From: Acidobacteriota bacterium
Lineage (GTDB): Bacteria > Acidobacteriota > Blastocatellia > Pyrinomonadales > Pyrinomonadaceae
NCBI GenBank assembly: GCA_003222835.1
Contig: QHXE01000010.1
Location: 1-15,492 of the forward strand
DNA: 15,492 bases
Direction: 5' to 3'
A model generated the notes under the pieces. The model was not told the origin of the DNA. It worked only from the letters and a program-made list of their open reading frames with translations, and ran no database searches. The stretch's first letter is position 1; each line of letters begins with the position of its first letter. The position numbers were made by a program, and so were the translations under genes. Below, in pieces: positions 7,759 to 15,186 of this stretch.

Positions 7759-9030
7759 CTATTCCTCGCCTCGTCGTCGTGGCCGCCGGGTAGTCGGCTT
7801 CTTCTTGCACTCAGGACAAGGTGAAACCGCACCCTCGGTGCTGGCTGCTGGAGCCGTCGCTCCGGACGGACACACCCACAACTCAACCTTTAACTCCGCC
7901 ATGCAGCCACCGTCAATGACGGTAATCCGGCCAGCGTCGATTCCGCGCGTATTGACAAGGTAGTCCTTGGCGCGGTTAGCTCGGGTCAGGCCCTCGGCAT
8001 CGCAGCTACCATAGCCGATGATATAACCCTGAGCAGTCGGCTCGTTATGCAACTGGATCGCATAATTGTCGAGACGGGCTTTCTCATCGTTGAAGCGGAT
8101 GTTGCCGTACTCGTCAAACTTGCGACACACAGGCTGCGGAGGCTTAATATTCGTCGTGCAAGAGAACGTCTTCGGACAATTAGGATCCAAACCTCCCAGC
8201 TCCACGGTCGCGGTAATTGACTGGCCAGCGCTGGCGTTGACCGTAATCGAGGACGTGTTTTGTCCACCCGTAATGGTTCCGGCAGAGACCGACCAGCTAT
8301 AGGTCTGTGTTCCTGGCCCGCCACTCACGTTGGCCGTGAAAGTGATGGGACCTGGATCGGCCGTGTCGGGACAACTCACGTTGACCGTCGGACATGGCAC
8401 CGGCGGAGTCACGCAATCGGAACAATTAGCAACCGTGACGGTCGTTTGCGAAGACGTGATACAACCGCATCCGTCGTCGACTTCCACCGTCGCGGTGTAG
8501 GTACCAGGATTGACGCCGCTGAGATCCCAAGTAACATTTGCTCCTTCACCGGTGACCCGGCCACCGGTAACGGTGTACGAATAAAGGAGCGTGTCACCAT
8601 CGGGATCGCTTGCAGTAGTCGTAAGACCAAGCGAAGCGTCGGCGGTCGTCGGGCAAGTGCCCGACGTTTGACCTGGCGGGCACGGCAGGGTAACCGTAGC
8701 CCTTGAAGCTGCAAACGAGCTAATTACCGGCGGCTGGTTCGGCAGCACTGCCGGTTCGCGCTTATTGCGATGCCCAACCCAAAGCTGCGCGCCAAAACCA
8801 TTAGGATCCGAAGATGGCAGCAAGCCTAGAGGCACGCCCGCAGACGTTGAAACCACTGAGGTGCCGGGCACTACGACGATTCCTCGACCAGGCACGTTAA
8901 CATTCGTGATCTGCTGAATCGCCGTAGTAGCATCGACCGTTTTGAAGTTGCTCAGGGTTTGCTGATTGAGCTGCCTTCGATACCACGCGCCGATTCCCCA
9001 CCATCGCGCCGGATAAATCTTGGCGCCCAC
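7759..9030 (-). CDS. C-terminal part of a frameshifted outer-membrane protein: barrel end, PKD-like domains, OmpA-like domain
   Basis: This 423-codon frame continues the protein started at 10253; the same frame stays open and homologous in style back to about 9135. Above the nominal GTG at 9030 it reads FPINKWFQGIGEVRSTQ and then further barrel strands, so 9030 is not a true start. In order it encodes the last barrel strands, at least two Ig/PKD-like domains (with DPDGDTLLYSYTVTGG and a cysteine-rich DDGCGC turn), and an OmpA-like domain. The OmpA part reads FDEYGNIRFNDEKARLDNYA, then GYIIGYGSC, RANRAKDYLVNTRGI and RITVIDGG, typical of the peptidoglycan-binding fold. The tail has CPEC followed by a basic stretch. 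The intact protein probably sat in the outer membrane and held the cell wall through its OmpA domain. Confidence 0.8.
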   Translation of the reverse strand: MGAKIYPARWWGIGAWYRRQLNQQTLSNFKTVDATTAIQQITNVNVPGRGIVVVPGTSVVSTSAGVPLGLLPSSDPNGFGAQLWVGHRNKREPAVLPNQPPVISSFAASRATVTLPCPPGQTSGTCPTTADASLGLTTTASDPDGDTLLYSYTVTGGRVTGEGANVTWDLSGVNPGTYTATVEVDDGCGCITSSQTTVTVANCSDCVTPPVPCPTVNVSCPDTADPGPITFTANVSGGPGTQTYSWSVSAGTITGGQNTSSITVNASAGQSITATVELGGLDPNCPKTFSCTTNIKPPQPVCRKFDEYGNIRFNDEKARLDNYAIQLHNEPTAQGYIIGYGSCDAEGLTRANRAKDYLVNTRGIDAGRITVIDGGCMAELKVELWVCPSGATAPAASTEGAVSPCPECKKKPTTRRPRRRGEE

Positions 9031-9077
9031 CAGGAATTCGACCGGATTATTGTTGAAGGCATTCGGAGTGTGGCCCC

Positions 9078-10253
9078 CTACATATTGAGTGGACCGAACC
9101 TCACCAATACCCTGGAACCACTTATTAATCGGAAAGTATTGCTGTTAAGAATATAACCCAGATTCGCGGAAACATTTACCGATCTGCTCAAACGAGCATC
9201 GGCGAACATTACCAATCCGAAGTCGCCGAAGTTAGCGCCCGGACCCGAGCCTCGCTGAAGTTGATTGAACCCGGTCGCGTCCTTCGCCTTGTCTGAATAC
9301 CAACGATAGAACGGAATAAACCCAAAGCCGAACGGATTCCTGGGACCAGTCAGCCGCCATTTTGCGCCAACAACGGAATTATTGAAACTCGATTCACCGT
9401 ACAACCTGCTAACGAATGGAGCATCCGGCAAGTATGACGGCGCTGTCGTGAAGGTGACTGGGACAATGATCGGAAGCGTGAGTGCCGTCGTTGGCAACGT
9501 CGTGGTTGCCAATACAATTCCCGGCAAGATGCTGCCAACCGGCGACCCGACGCCTGGGAATCTGTCAGCAGCCCCAAACCTGTTGCCGACCGTCGTCGGC
9601 GGACCGAGCGTGACACTAAAGCCCGGGAAACCAAACAGCGTTCCACGCGCGCCGGGGCCGACCCCGAAGTTCGGGCCGAGGCTGCCAGTGAACGGGAATC
9701 CTACAAATGGCTGGCCCGAACTGTAGTATGTTGCCAATGCACCAGTTGGCGCACACGCCGGGCAGAAGGGCGGACGGAAAACCGCCGTGCCAGCCAACGT
9801 ACCGACATTCGGACCCGAAGGCGCCAGGATAATTGCCGGTCCACTGCCAAGCAAGGTGCTACTGAAGTACCCTTGAGTATTCGGCAGGTAGAAGCTCGAC
9901 AGGTTCTGCGGATTGTTAACCTTAATGCCGCGATACGCATTGGTCTTGTAAAATAATTCTAGGTGATCATTCAGACCGACATTAAAAGTCGCTATCCAAT
10001 CGGTGATATCGACATTGCCGGGATCACGATCAAAATTGCTGTAGGCGAAGCCGAACGTGAACTCGCCTTTCCTTAGTGTCTGGCCATCATAGATAGTGAA
10101 TAGCCCGGTGGGACCGCCTTCCGATCCTCCGGTGCCAACTGATGGCGACAAGTTCCTCGGGTCGCCTTCACCTCTGGGTGTCTGTCCCAAAGCAATGCCA
10201 GCCAACACAAAAATGGCGAGCGCACAAAGGAGCACTCTATTCGCGAATCTCAT
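9078..10253 (-). CDS. N-terminal part of the frameshifted outer-membrane barrel protein
   Basis: The 391-codon frame starts with a clear signal peptide (MRFANRVLLCALAIFVLAGIALGQ). Amphipathic strands typical of an outer-membrane barrel follow, for example FTFGFAYSNFDRD, WIATFNVGLNDHLELFY and FGLVMFADARLSRSVNVSAN. The middle, about residues 120-270, is rich in Gly, Pro, Thr and Phe and may be a long loop. After GYILNSN the frame runs out of homologous-looking sequence and ends at an out-of-frame TAG (9078-9080), while the next frame continues FPINKWFQ. The start at 10253 is favoured over an upstream in-frame start at 10316 by the signal peptide and by a strong AGGAGG six bases upstream. See the companion entry 7759-9030. 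Confidence 0.8.
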   Translation of the reverse strand: MRFANRVLLCALAIFVLAGIALGQTPRGEGDPRNLSPSVGTGGSEGGPTGLFTIYDGQTLRKGEFTFGFAYSNFDRDPGNVDITDWIATFNVGLNDHLELFYKTNAYRGIKVNNPQNLSSFYLPNTQGYFSSTLLGSGPAIILAPSGPNVGTLAGTAVFRPPFCPACAPTGALATYYSSGQPFVGFPFTGSLGPNFGVGPGARGTLFGFPGFSVTLGPPTTVGNRFGAADRFPGVGSPVGSILPGIVLATTTLPTTALTLPIIVPVTFTTAPSYLPDAPFVSRLYGESSFNNSVVGAKWRLTGPRNPFGFGFIPFYRWYSDKAKDATGFNQLQRGSGPGANFGDFGLVMFADARLSRSVNVSANLGYILNSNTFRLISGSRVLVRFGPLNM

Positions 10254-10257
10254 CGCG

Positions 10258-10265
10258 TTCCTCCT
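10258..10265 (-). promoter_or_regulatory. Strong ribosome binding site of the barrel gene
   Basis: AGGAGGAA on the minus strand, with AGGAGG ending six bases before the ATG at 10253. It fixes this start over the longer frame at 10316. Confidence 0.8.
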
Positions 10266-10533
10266 GCGATATTGAGTAAAAGTTCGCGCGACCGGATAGG
10301 ATAGATAACGTCGCAATTCGATGTGATGGAAATGCCCGCTCGAAGCATCACGCCGTTATCCTCTTAGTACGGACGCTCGAACTACCAGCGTCAACGACAA
10401 CCGTCAACGAAACCTGCAACCGCCCCGGCACCGAAATTTCTGACTGGTAGGACGGTGCAACTCTAAAGAGGCCTCAAGTAAAGCCCGACGAGTACCCCTC
10501 TTAAACTCTTCTTACCTAATAGTCTAACGCTCC

Positions 10534-10562
10534 TTTATATGCAAACGGAGCGCATCTGTCAA
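10534..10562 (-). promoter_or_regulatory. Near-consensus sigma70 promoter of the barrel/PKD/OmpA gene
   Basis: On the minus strand TTGACA (10557-10562) and TATAAA (10534-10539) are separated by exactly 17 bases. Transcription would begin near 10527, leaving a leader of about 270 nt before ATG 10253. This is the best promoter in the window. Confidence 0.8.
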
Positions 10563-10716
10563 CTATCATTTCTGTGCTCGCCACCTTCATGGTTCTTTGA
10601 TTACGTCTCCAAGTTACGAGAGCGAGCAACGGAATACGGGCCGAAGCCTACCATTCCCAAAGCTGGAAATCAAGACTTTTTCACAACTTAAGGCCTCTTT
10701 TTATTTGTTTTTTCCT

Positions 10717-11997
10717 TCACGCGTATATCCCTCGCATCCTTGTATCGTAGGCGACGCGGTCGATTGCCAACATGTATGCCGCAGTGCGCGTATCGACGGA
10801 ATGAGCGTCGGCATAGCGACAGAGGTCATTGAAGCTTGCCACCATCGTGTCCTGCAATCTTTCATTGACGACGTCTTCCCGCCAGAAATATCCCATACGA
10901 TCCTGCACCCACTCGAAGTACGATACTGTGACGCCTCCCGCATTCGCGAGAATATCAGGAATTACGAATATCCCTTTTTCATATAGAATCTTATCGGCGT
11001 TCGCCGTCGTGGGACCATTAGCTCCTTCAGCCAGGACTTTGCACTTCAGTCTCTTAGCATTATGTGAAGTAATCTGATTTTCGGTTGCCGCTGGAACCAA
11101 TACATCACAATCCAACTCCAGGAGGTCCGCATTGCTCACGGCCCCTGCTTCCGGGTAATCCTCAAACGACCGAGTTGACTTGAGATACTTAAGGGCCGCG
11201 GGAACGTCAATTCCTTTAGCATTAGATATCCCGCCATGAACATCTGATATCGCCACAACTTTGTAACCAGCCTCATGGAGCAGCAAAGCAGCTATTCCAC
11301 CGACGTTGCCACTTCCCTGCACGACGACCCGAGTAGAAGCCGCAGACATGTTGAAGCGTTTGACCGCTTCATTGATTACGAAGAGCAACCCTCGGCCGGT
11401 CGCTTCCCGGCGCCCCCTTGATCCTCCCAGATCGATTGGCTTCCCCGTAACCACGGCAGTAACTGTGTGACGAGCGTGCATGGAATAGGTGTCCATGATC
11501 CACGCCATCGTCTGCTCGTTAGTGTTCATGTCCGGCGCGGGAACATCTTTCTCGGGTCCGATGAAATCGAGCAACTCCGACGCATAGCGTCGCGTCATCC
11601 TTTCAAGCTCGCCGAGGGACATCTGAGCTGGATCGCAGATGATGCCGCCCTTGGCGCCGCCAAATGGAACGTTGACGACGGCACACTTCCATGTCATCCA
11701 CGCAGCCAGGGCCCGCACTTCGTCGAGGTTAACGTCGGGAGCAAAACGGATGCCGCCCTTCGCCGGACCGCGCGCAAAGTTATGCTGAACGCGAAAGCCC
11801 TCGAAGACTTGAATTCGGCCTGAGTCCATTCGGGTCGGTATGTAAACTTTTAGTTCTCGGTTCGGCACGCGCATCACCGCGTAGAGATCGGGATCGAGAT
11901 TCAACAATTGCGCGGCGCGATCGAATCGCGACATCATCGACTCAAATGGGTTGTCTTCCTTAATCTCTCGTATGTCGTCAACGAGTGCTGTAGGCAT
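10717..11997 (-). CDS. gdhA: Glutamate dehydrogenase (Glu/Leu/Phe/Val dehydrogenase family)
   Basis: The 426-residue protein has the normal length of hexameric bacterial glutamate dehydrogenase, which interconverts glutamate and 2-oxoglutarate plus ammonia. The substrate-binding half has GPAKGGIRF (K80), K104 and PFGGAKGGI with catalytic K116, and APDMNT with catalytic D156. The nucleotide-binding half has the Rossmann loop GSGNVG (228-233), then [11 protein letters not shown], whose aspartate hints at NAD rather than [12 protein letters not shown] and the DILANAGGV segment complete the family pattern. ATG 11997 is chosen because it gives the family N-terminus; the frame is open to 12204 but that extension looks noncoding and would fill the whole gap to the divergent gene. 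A GGGA element lies upstream. The gene is read divergently from the TPR gene, with 207 bp between. Confidence 0.95.
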   Translation of the reverse strand: MPTALVDDIREIKEDNPFESMMSRFDRAAQLLNLDPDLYAVMRVPNRELKVYIPTRMDSGRIQVFEGFRVQHNFARGPAKGGIRFAPDVNLDEVRALAAWMTWKCAVVNVPFGGAKGGIICDPAQMSLGELERMTRRYASELLDFIGPEKDVPAPDMNTNEQTMAWIMDTYSMHARHTVTAVVTGKPIDLGGSRGRREATGRGLLFVINEAVKRFNMSAASTRVVVQGSGNVGGIAALLLHEAGYKVVAISDVHGGISNAKGIDVPAALKYLKSTRSFEDYPEAGAVSNADLLELDCDVLVPAATENQITSHNAKRLKCKVLAEGANGPTTANADKILYEKGIFVIPDILANAGGVTVSYFEWVQDRMGYFWREDVVNERLQDTMVASFNDLCRYADAHSVDTRTAAYMLAIDRVAYDTRMRGIYA

Positions 11998-12204
11998 CGG
12001 CAGTTTCCCAACCCGACCGTAGTGCGATAGCTTGTTAGGGGTGATAATTCGACGAGATGTTAGCGCAAGCATCAAACCGGCGCAACTCACACCTCGCGGT
12101 TCGTGGGTGATCGAGTCTTGTTTTGGACGCAACGCGGCCGAAGGTGCTAACATCGAACCTCTGCATAATCGGAAATCGATTGCTTCAATAATCTTAGCAG
12201 CCAA

Positions 12205-13650
12205 ATGCTTTTCACCCTGCGCCCGCGTTCACCCATCCTTTCGGCAGCGTTCGTTCTGCTCATCGCGATATGTCTTCAAGGCGCCAGTGGACAAGCCCAG
12301 GAAATCGCCGACGGCGAAAACGATCCAGTGAAGTTGTTTGAGCGCGGTCAGGATGCACACTCAAAGGGTGATTACAAAACGGCGATTCAATTCTATGAGG
12401 AAGCCATAAAGCTGAAGCCGGAATTTCCCGAAGCGGAGTTCCAACGGGCGATGGCACTCCTGGCAACAAATCATAAAACAGAAGCGGTCGAAGGATTTAA
12501 TCGCGCCGTGGCGCTGCGGCCCGATTGGACCATGGCGTATGTCAAGTTCGGAGGCTTTTTAGCCTTCACGGGAAGCTTTGATAAGGAAGCAGAACCGATC
12601 CTGCGCCGTGCCATAGAGCTTGACGATAAGAACCTCGACGCTTTAGTGCATTTGGCTGTGCTTCGTCAGCGCGCCGGAGATTTGAATGAAGCGCTGAAGC
12701 TCATTCGTGCTGCGACCTCACTGAAAGACGCTACGCATGATACTTGGCGCAGGCGCGCTTACATCGAACACGCCGCAGGTGATACTAAAGCGGCGGTCTC
12801 GAGTATTACGCGCGCGCTTGAAGTTGATCCAAGAATGGCATCCGACTATTACGATCGCGCGCGGTTTCTGCTTGAAATGAATGATCGCAATCGCGCCCTG
12901 GCCGACCTTGACGCGATGAAACCGACGCTAACCACGGACACGCACTCTAGTATCATCCTGGATATCGCTCAGCTTTATGCACGCGCCGGCCGGCCGGATG
13001 AAAGTTTGCGATTGCTCGACAGCTTAAGTGAAAACGATCGGCGCCGCCCTGAAGTGATCGCGTTGCGAGCCGAGATTGCCGGTGACGCCGGCTCAAGCAT
13101 CGAAGAGCGCACCGCTCTCGAAAAACTTCTACAGCACGATCCCCAGAACACCAGCTTGCTTGCCAGACTTGGCAGCGCCTATCGCCGCGTCGATCCGTCA
13201 AAGTCCGAGGGCTATTATTATCGCGCGCTTCAAATCGAGCCCGACAATCCGAAACACGCGACCGGTTATGCCGCGGCGCTCGTGCAGTTGCGGCGCTTCG
13301 CCGAAGCGGTAGGAATCCTTCAGAGAGTCATTAATAAAACGCCTGACGATTATGTTGCGCACGCGAATCTCGCGCTCGCACTTTACGAACTCAAGCGGTT
13401 TGCCGAGGCGTTGCCTGAATATGAATGGCTGGCGGCGAAACGTCCCGAAATTTCAGCGACGTACTTTTTCATAGCCACGGCACATGATAATCACGGACAG
13501 TACGAGCAGGCCCTGGTAGCTTACGAGAAATTTTTGTCGCAAGCTGATCCGGCAAACAATAAACTCGAAATCGAAAAAGTAAATTTGCGCCTGCCGGTGC
13601 TTCGCGATCAGATCAAACGCGGACAGGGGATGAAACGCAAGCATCCTTGA
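12205..13650 (+). CDS. Secreted TPR-repeat protein
   Basis: The 481-residue product starts with a signal peptide (about residues 1-31, ending near GASGQAQ). The rest consists of about ten tetratricopeptide repeats. Clear examples are [55 protein letters not shown] and [20 protein letters not shown] solenoids mediate protein-protein contacts; the location should be periplasm or outer membrane. No catalytic domain is fused. Two genes for small secreted proteins follow on the same strand (97 bp to the first), so the three may form an operon. No good ribosome binding site precedes the ATG at 12205, so the exact start is less certain than the frame. Confidence 0.88.
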   Translation: MLFTLRPRSPILSAAFVLLIAICLQGASGQAQEIADGENDPVKLFERGQDAHSKGDYKTAIQFYEEAIKLKPEFPEAEFQRAMALLATNHKTEAVEGFNRAVALRPDWTMAYVKFGGFLAFTGSFDKEAEPILRRAIELDDKNLDALVHLAVLRQRAGDLNEALKLIRAATSLKDATHDTWRRRAYIEHAAGDTKAAVSSITRALEVDPRMASDYYDRARFLLEMNDRNRALADLDAMKPTLTTDTHSSIILDIAQLYARAGRPDESLRLLDSLSENDRRRPEVIALRAEIAGDAGSSIEERTALEKLLQHDPQNTSLLARLGSAYRRVDPSKSEGYYYRALQIEPDNPKHATGYAAALVQLRRFAEAVGILQRVINKTPDDYVAHANLALALYELKRFAEALPEYEWLAAKRPEISATYFFIATAHDNHGQYEQALVAYEKFLSQADPANNKLEIEKVNLRLPVLRDQIKRGQGMKRKHP

Positions 13651-13665
13651 GAAAAAATCGCCCCA

Positions 13666-13730
13666 GGAGCCGCGTAGGCTTCAGCCTGCGAATTCGAACC
13701 AGGAACGCAGACTAAAGTCCACGCTACTCC
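13666..13730. repeat. Double-hairpin REP-like intergenic element
   Basis: The element has an outer imperfect stem, GGAGCCGCGT (13666-13675) against ACGCTACTCC (13721-13730), complementary at eight of ten positions. Inside, CGTAGGCT and AGCCTGCG (13673-13690) form a hairpin with one G-T pair. A second, weaker hairpin is ACGCAGACTAAAGTCCACGC (13705-13724). It looks like a decayed copy of the paired GTAGGCTTCAGCCTGCG-type repeats I recall from Acidobacteria intergenic regions. It may also affect the 3' end of the TPR transcript. Confidence 0.55.
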
Positions 13731-13746
13731 ATACTCGGTTACTGAG

Positions 13747-14337
13747 ATGCCGACTCCGATTCGTCACCCTTGGATCTCTCTAGCGCAAGGCATCGTCATG
13801 TGTTCAGCTTGGGCGGCTGCTTTGGCCCAACAGCCGCGCAGTCCGCAAATGCCGGCACCACCGCCGATGAAATTTGTTTCGCGGGAAGAACGTTCGCAAT
13901 TAGACGAAGCCAAGGATTCCAAATCACGAATTAGCATCACGCTCGAATTAGCCGCGGATCATCTCACCAAAGCCGAGGAATTCAATGCCCAAAAGAAATT
14001 CGATCAGTCGTGCGAAGAACTCGGCCGTTATCTGGGCCTGCTTACTGATGCGCGAACGTTTCTGGCAACGATGAACCCAAGCAAGAATAGTACGCGCGAT
14101 CTTTATAAGCACTTCGACATAGCTTTGCGCAGACTGCCGCCCCGCCTGGCCGTGATGCGCCGGAGCACGCCGGCTGATTATGCCGGCAACCTCAAAGCGG
14201 CTGAGGAATACACTCGTGAGACTCGCTCAGAAGTCCTCGATAAATTCTATGGCCATACGGTCCTGCGCGAAGATACTAACGACGGAAAAAAGTCGGATGA
14301 CGTTAAGGCCCCGCCGGAAGTAACCAAGCACCCTTGA
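13747..14337 (+). CDS. Small secreted protein of unknown function
   Basis: The 196-residue protein has a signal peptide that ends near AAALAQQ (about residue 29), then a proline-rich segment (QMPAPPP). A mainly helical, highly charged domain follows. Recognisable stretches are LAADHLTKAEEFNAQKKFD, NSTRDLYKHFDIALRRLPPRL and YTRETRSEVLDKFYGH. I recall similar uncharacterised proteins in Acidobacteria but cannot give a function. It lies between the TPR gene and another small secreted protein on the same strand, suggesting a joint role in the periplasm. The start ATG 13747 gives the full signal peptide; the ribosome binding site is weak. Confidence 0.75.
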   Translation: MPTPIRHPWISLAQGIVMCSAWAAALAQQPRSPQMPAPPPMKFVSREERSQLDEAKDSKSRISITLELAADHLTKAEEFNAQKKFDQSCEELGRYLGLLTDARTFLATMNPSKNSTRDLYKHFDIALRRLPPRLAVMRRSTPADYAGNLKAAEEYTRETRSEVLDKFYGHTVLREDTNDGKKSDDVKAPPEVTKHP

Positions 14338-14348
14338 ACGAGTATGCC

Positions 14349-14511
14349 GGGAAAACCGCGTAGCGGTGAAATGTTTATAGAAAGGCAGGACCAATTGAGG
14401 TCTAACAGCTCCTTTAGGAGCGCAACCAATCGTCTTTCGCCCATAAATGGGCTCTCCGCAATCGGTGGGCTTAAGCTTTTCTATAAACATTGCATCCCTA
14501 CGGGATTTCCC
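14349..14511. repeat. Hairpin-rich element with 37-bp terminal inverted repeats
   Basis: The left end 14349-14386 and right end 14475-14511 are inverted copies. They are nearly identical in ATGTTTATAGAAA and share GGGAAA and CGTAG. Each end contains its own small palindrome: ACCGCGTAGCGGT on the left, ATCCCTACGGGAT on the right. Between them are GCTCCTTTAGGAGC (14408-14421) and GCCCATAAATGGGC (14439-14452), both near-perfect hairpins, and GACC/GGTC around 14389-14402. No transposase is encoded. A read-through frame over this element into the next gene is judged spurious. It is probably a nonautonomous mobile or REP-type repeat. Confidence 0.75.
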
Positions 14512-14544
14512 CCGTCAGACTCGTTGAGCGAGGCCGCCAACGAC

Positions 14545-14829
14545 ATGCGCGTCTCAGAAGTCTTCAGTCACATCCCTGTCGAAGATGCCGACCGCTGGCG
14601 GGTGGCTCTTGCCTCTCTGTGTCAAGGCGCCATTGTTTTGAGCGTTCTTCTATTCCCAACTGCGGTCGTCCCGGCGCAAACGCGCGACCATCTCACCGAC
14701 GCCGAAACCGATCTCGTGCGTTATTATCAGGAGCTTGATAAGCGAGTTGACGTTTTCATCAAGGCCGCGGATCGTCGTTTTGCGCTCATAAACGGAACGG
14801 CGCAGCCGCCGACTAAGAAAACGAGTTGA
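14545..14829 (+). CDS. N-terminal part of a frameshifted small secreted protein
   Basis: From ATG 14545 the frame encodes a signal peptide (hydrophobic GAIVLSVLLFPTAVVPAQ) and then a helical segment, DHLTDAETDLVRYYQELDKRVDVFIKAADRRFALING. It ends at TGA 14827-14829 shortly after an AAAA run. The downstream frame carries on with what looks like the rest of the same protein (RVELLGDIAGILDEAITNID). The frame is also open upstream to 14344, but that part lies in the repeat element, so the start at 14545 is preferred. The family has no known function that I can name. Confidence 0.65.
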   Translation: MRVSEVFSHIPVEDADRWRVALASLCQGAIVLSVLLFPTAVVPAQTRDHLTDAETDLVRYYQELDKRVDVFIKAADRRFALINGTAQPPTKKTS

Positions 14830-14854
14830 GCTGCTCGGCGACATCGCCGGAATC

Positions 14855-15115
14855 TTGGACGAGGCAATCACCAACATCGATGATGTCAGCCGCCGCGATG
14901 AAAAGAGTCCGTTGCTTTCCAGATCGCTGCGAAAGCTCACCGCCGCTTCCAGTCGCTATTTAACTCAACTCGACGTACTAAAGACGCAAACAAAGAACGA
15001 CGATGAATTAGCTGCCATCGAACTCGTCGCCGATAATGCCAACGAAATCATCGAGGCGGGCAAAAAACTTCCTGCGGCATCAGCCGATGAAGGCCAGAAG
15101 AAAAAGAAACCATGA
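14855..15115 (+). CDS. C-terminal part of the frameshifted small secreted protein
   Basis: This frame, +1 relative to 14545-14829, is open from 14792 and reads RVELLGDIAGILDEAITNID, then LLSRSLRKLTAASSRYLTQL and a final helix ending in a lysine-rich tail (EGQKKKKP). The nominal TTG at 14855 is not a likely true start, because the homologous-looking sequence begins earlier. Dropping one A of the 14818-14821 run would join both parts into a single protein of about 190 residues with a helical periplasmic domain. Confidence 0.6.
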   Translation: MDEAITNIDDVSRRDEKSPLLSRSLRKLTAASSRYLTQLDVLKTQTKNDDELAAIELVADNANEIIEAGKKLPAASADEGQKKKKP

Positions 15116-15186
15116 AAGAGCAAAGGCTAAGAGCAAAGGGTTCTTTGCTCTTTGCGCTTTGCTCTTCGCCCTTGGCTCTTCGCTTT
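15114..15186. terminator. Hairpin region between convergent genes
   Basis: AGAGCAAAG (15130-15138) and CTTTGCTCT (15143-15151) form a perfect 9-bp stem with a 4-base loop. Flanking imperfect copies of the same words (GAGCAAAG before it, CTTTGCTCTT and CTTGGCTCTT after it) allow alternative, longer pairings. Its place between convergent genes fits a bidirectional terminator. U-rich stretches are interrupted. Confidence 0.55.

Larger units (their letters stand above)
10254..10716. other. Intergenic region with the long leader of the barrel gene
   Basis: The 463-bp stretch carries the promoter at 10534-10562 and a leader with a GCACCG/CGGTGC hairpin (10428-10433 with 10453-10458). It also has two direct copies of CGTCAACGA (10389-10397 and 10402-10410). 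No riboswitch family is recognised. Between 10563 and the gdhA stop at 10717 no terminator or gene is seen. Confidence 0.5.

Noticed and set aside
9133..9140. Programmed -1 frameshift in the barrel gene
   Set aside because: The junction lacks a slippery heptamer of the X XXY YYZ type and no downstream pseudoknot is evident, so mutation or sequence error is simpler.
10471..10481. TTACTTGAGGC shared by the barrel-gene leader and the rpsA leader (4667-4677)
   Set aside because: An 11-base match between two sites in a 15-kb window is expected by chance many times over, and no wider similarity is seen.
10597..10986. Plus-strand open frame of 129 codons overlapping the end of gdhA
   Set aside because: Most of it is antisense to conserved glutamate dehydrogenase and it has no recognisable domain.
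11998..12204. 69-residue N-terminal extension of glutamate dehydrogenase
   Set aside because: It exceeds the family length and would occupy the entire divergent promoter region. The conserved protein starts at 11997.
14344..14544. N-terminal extension of the small secreted protein through the repeat element
   Set aside because: The extension is a translation of inverted-repeat DNA and would bury the signal peptide. ATG 14545 gives a normal secreted protein.
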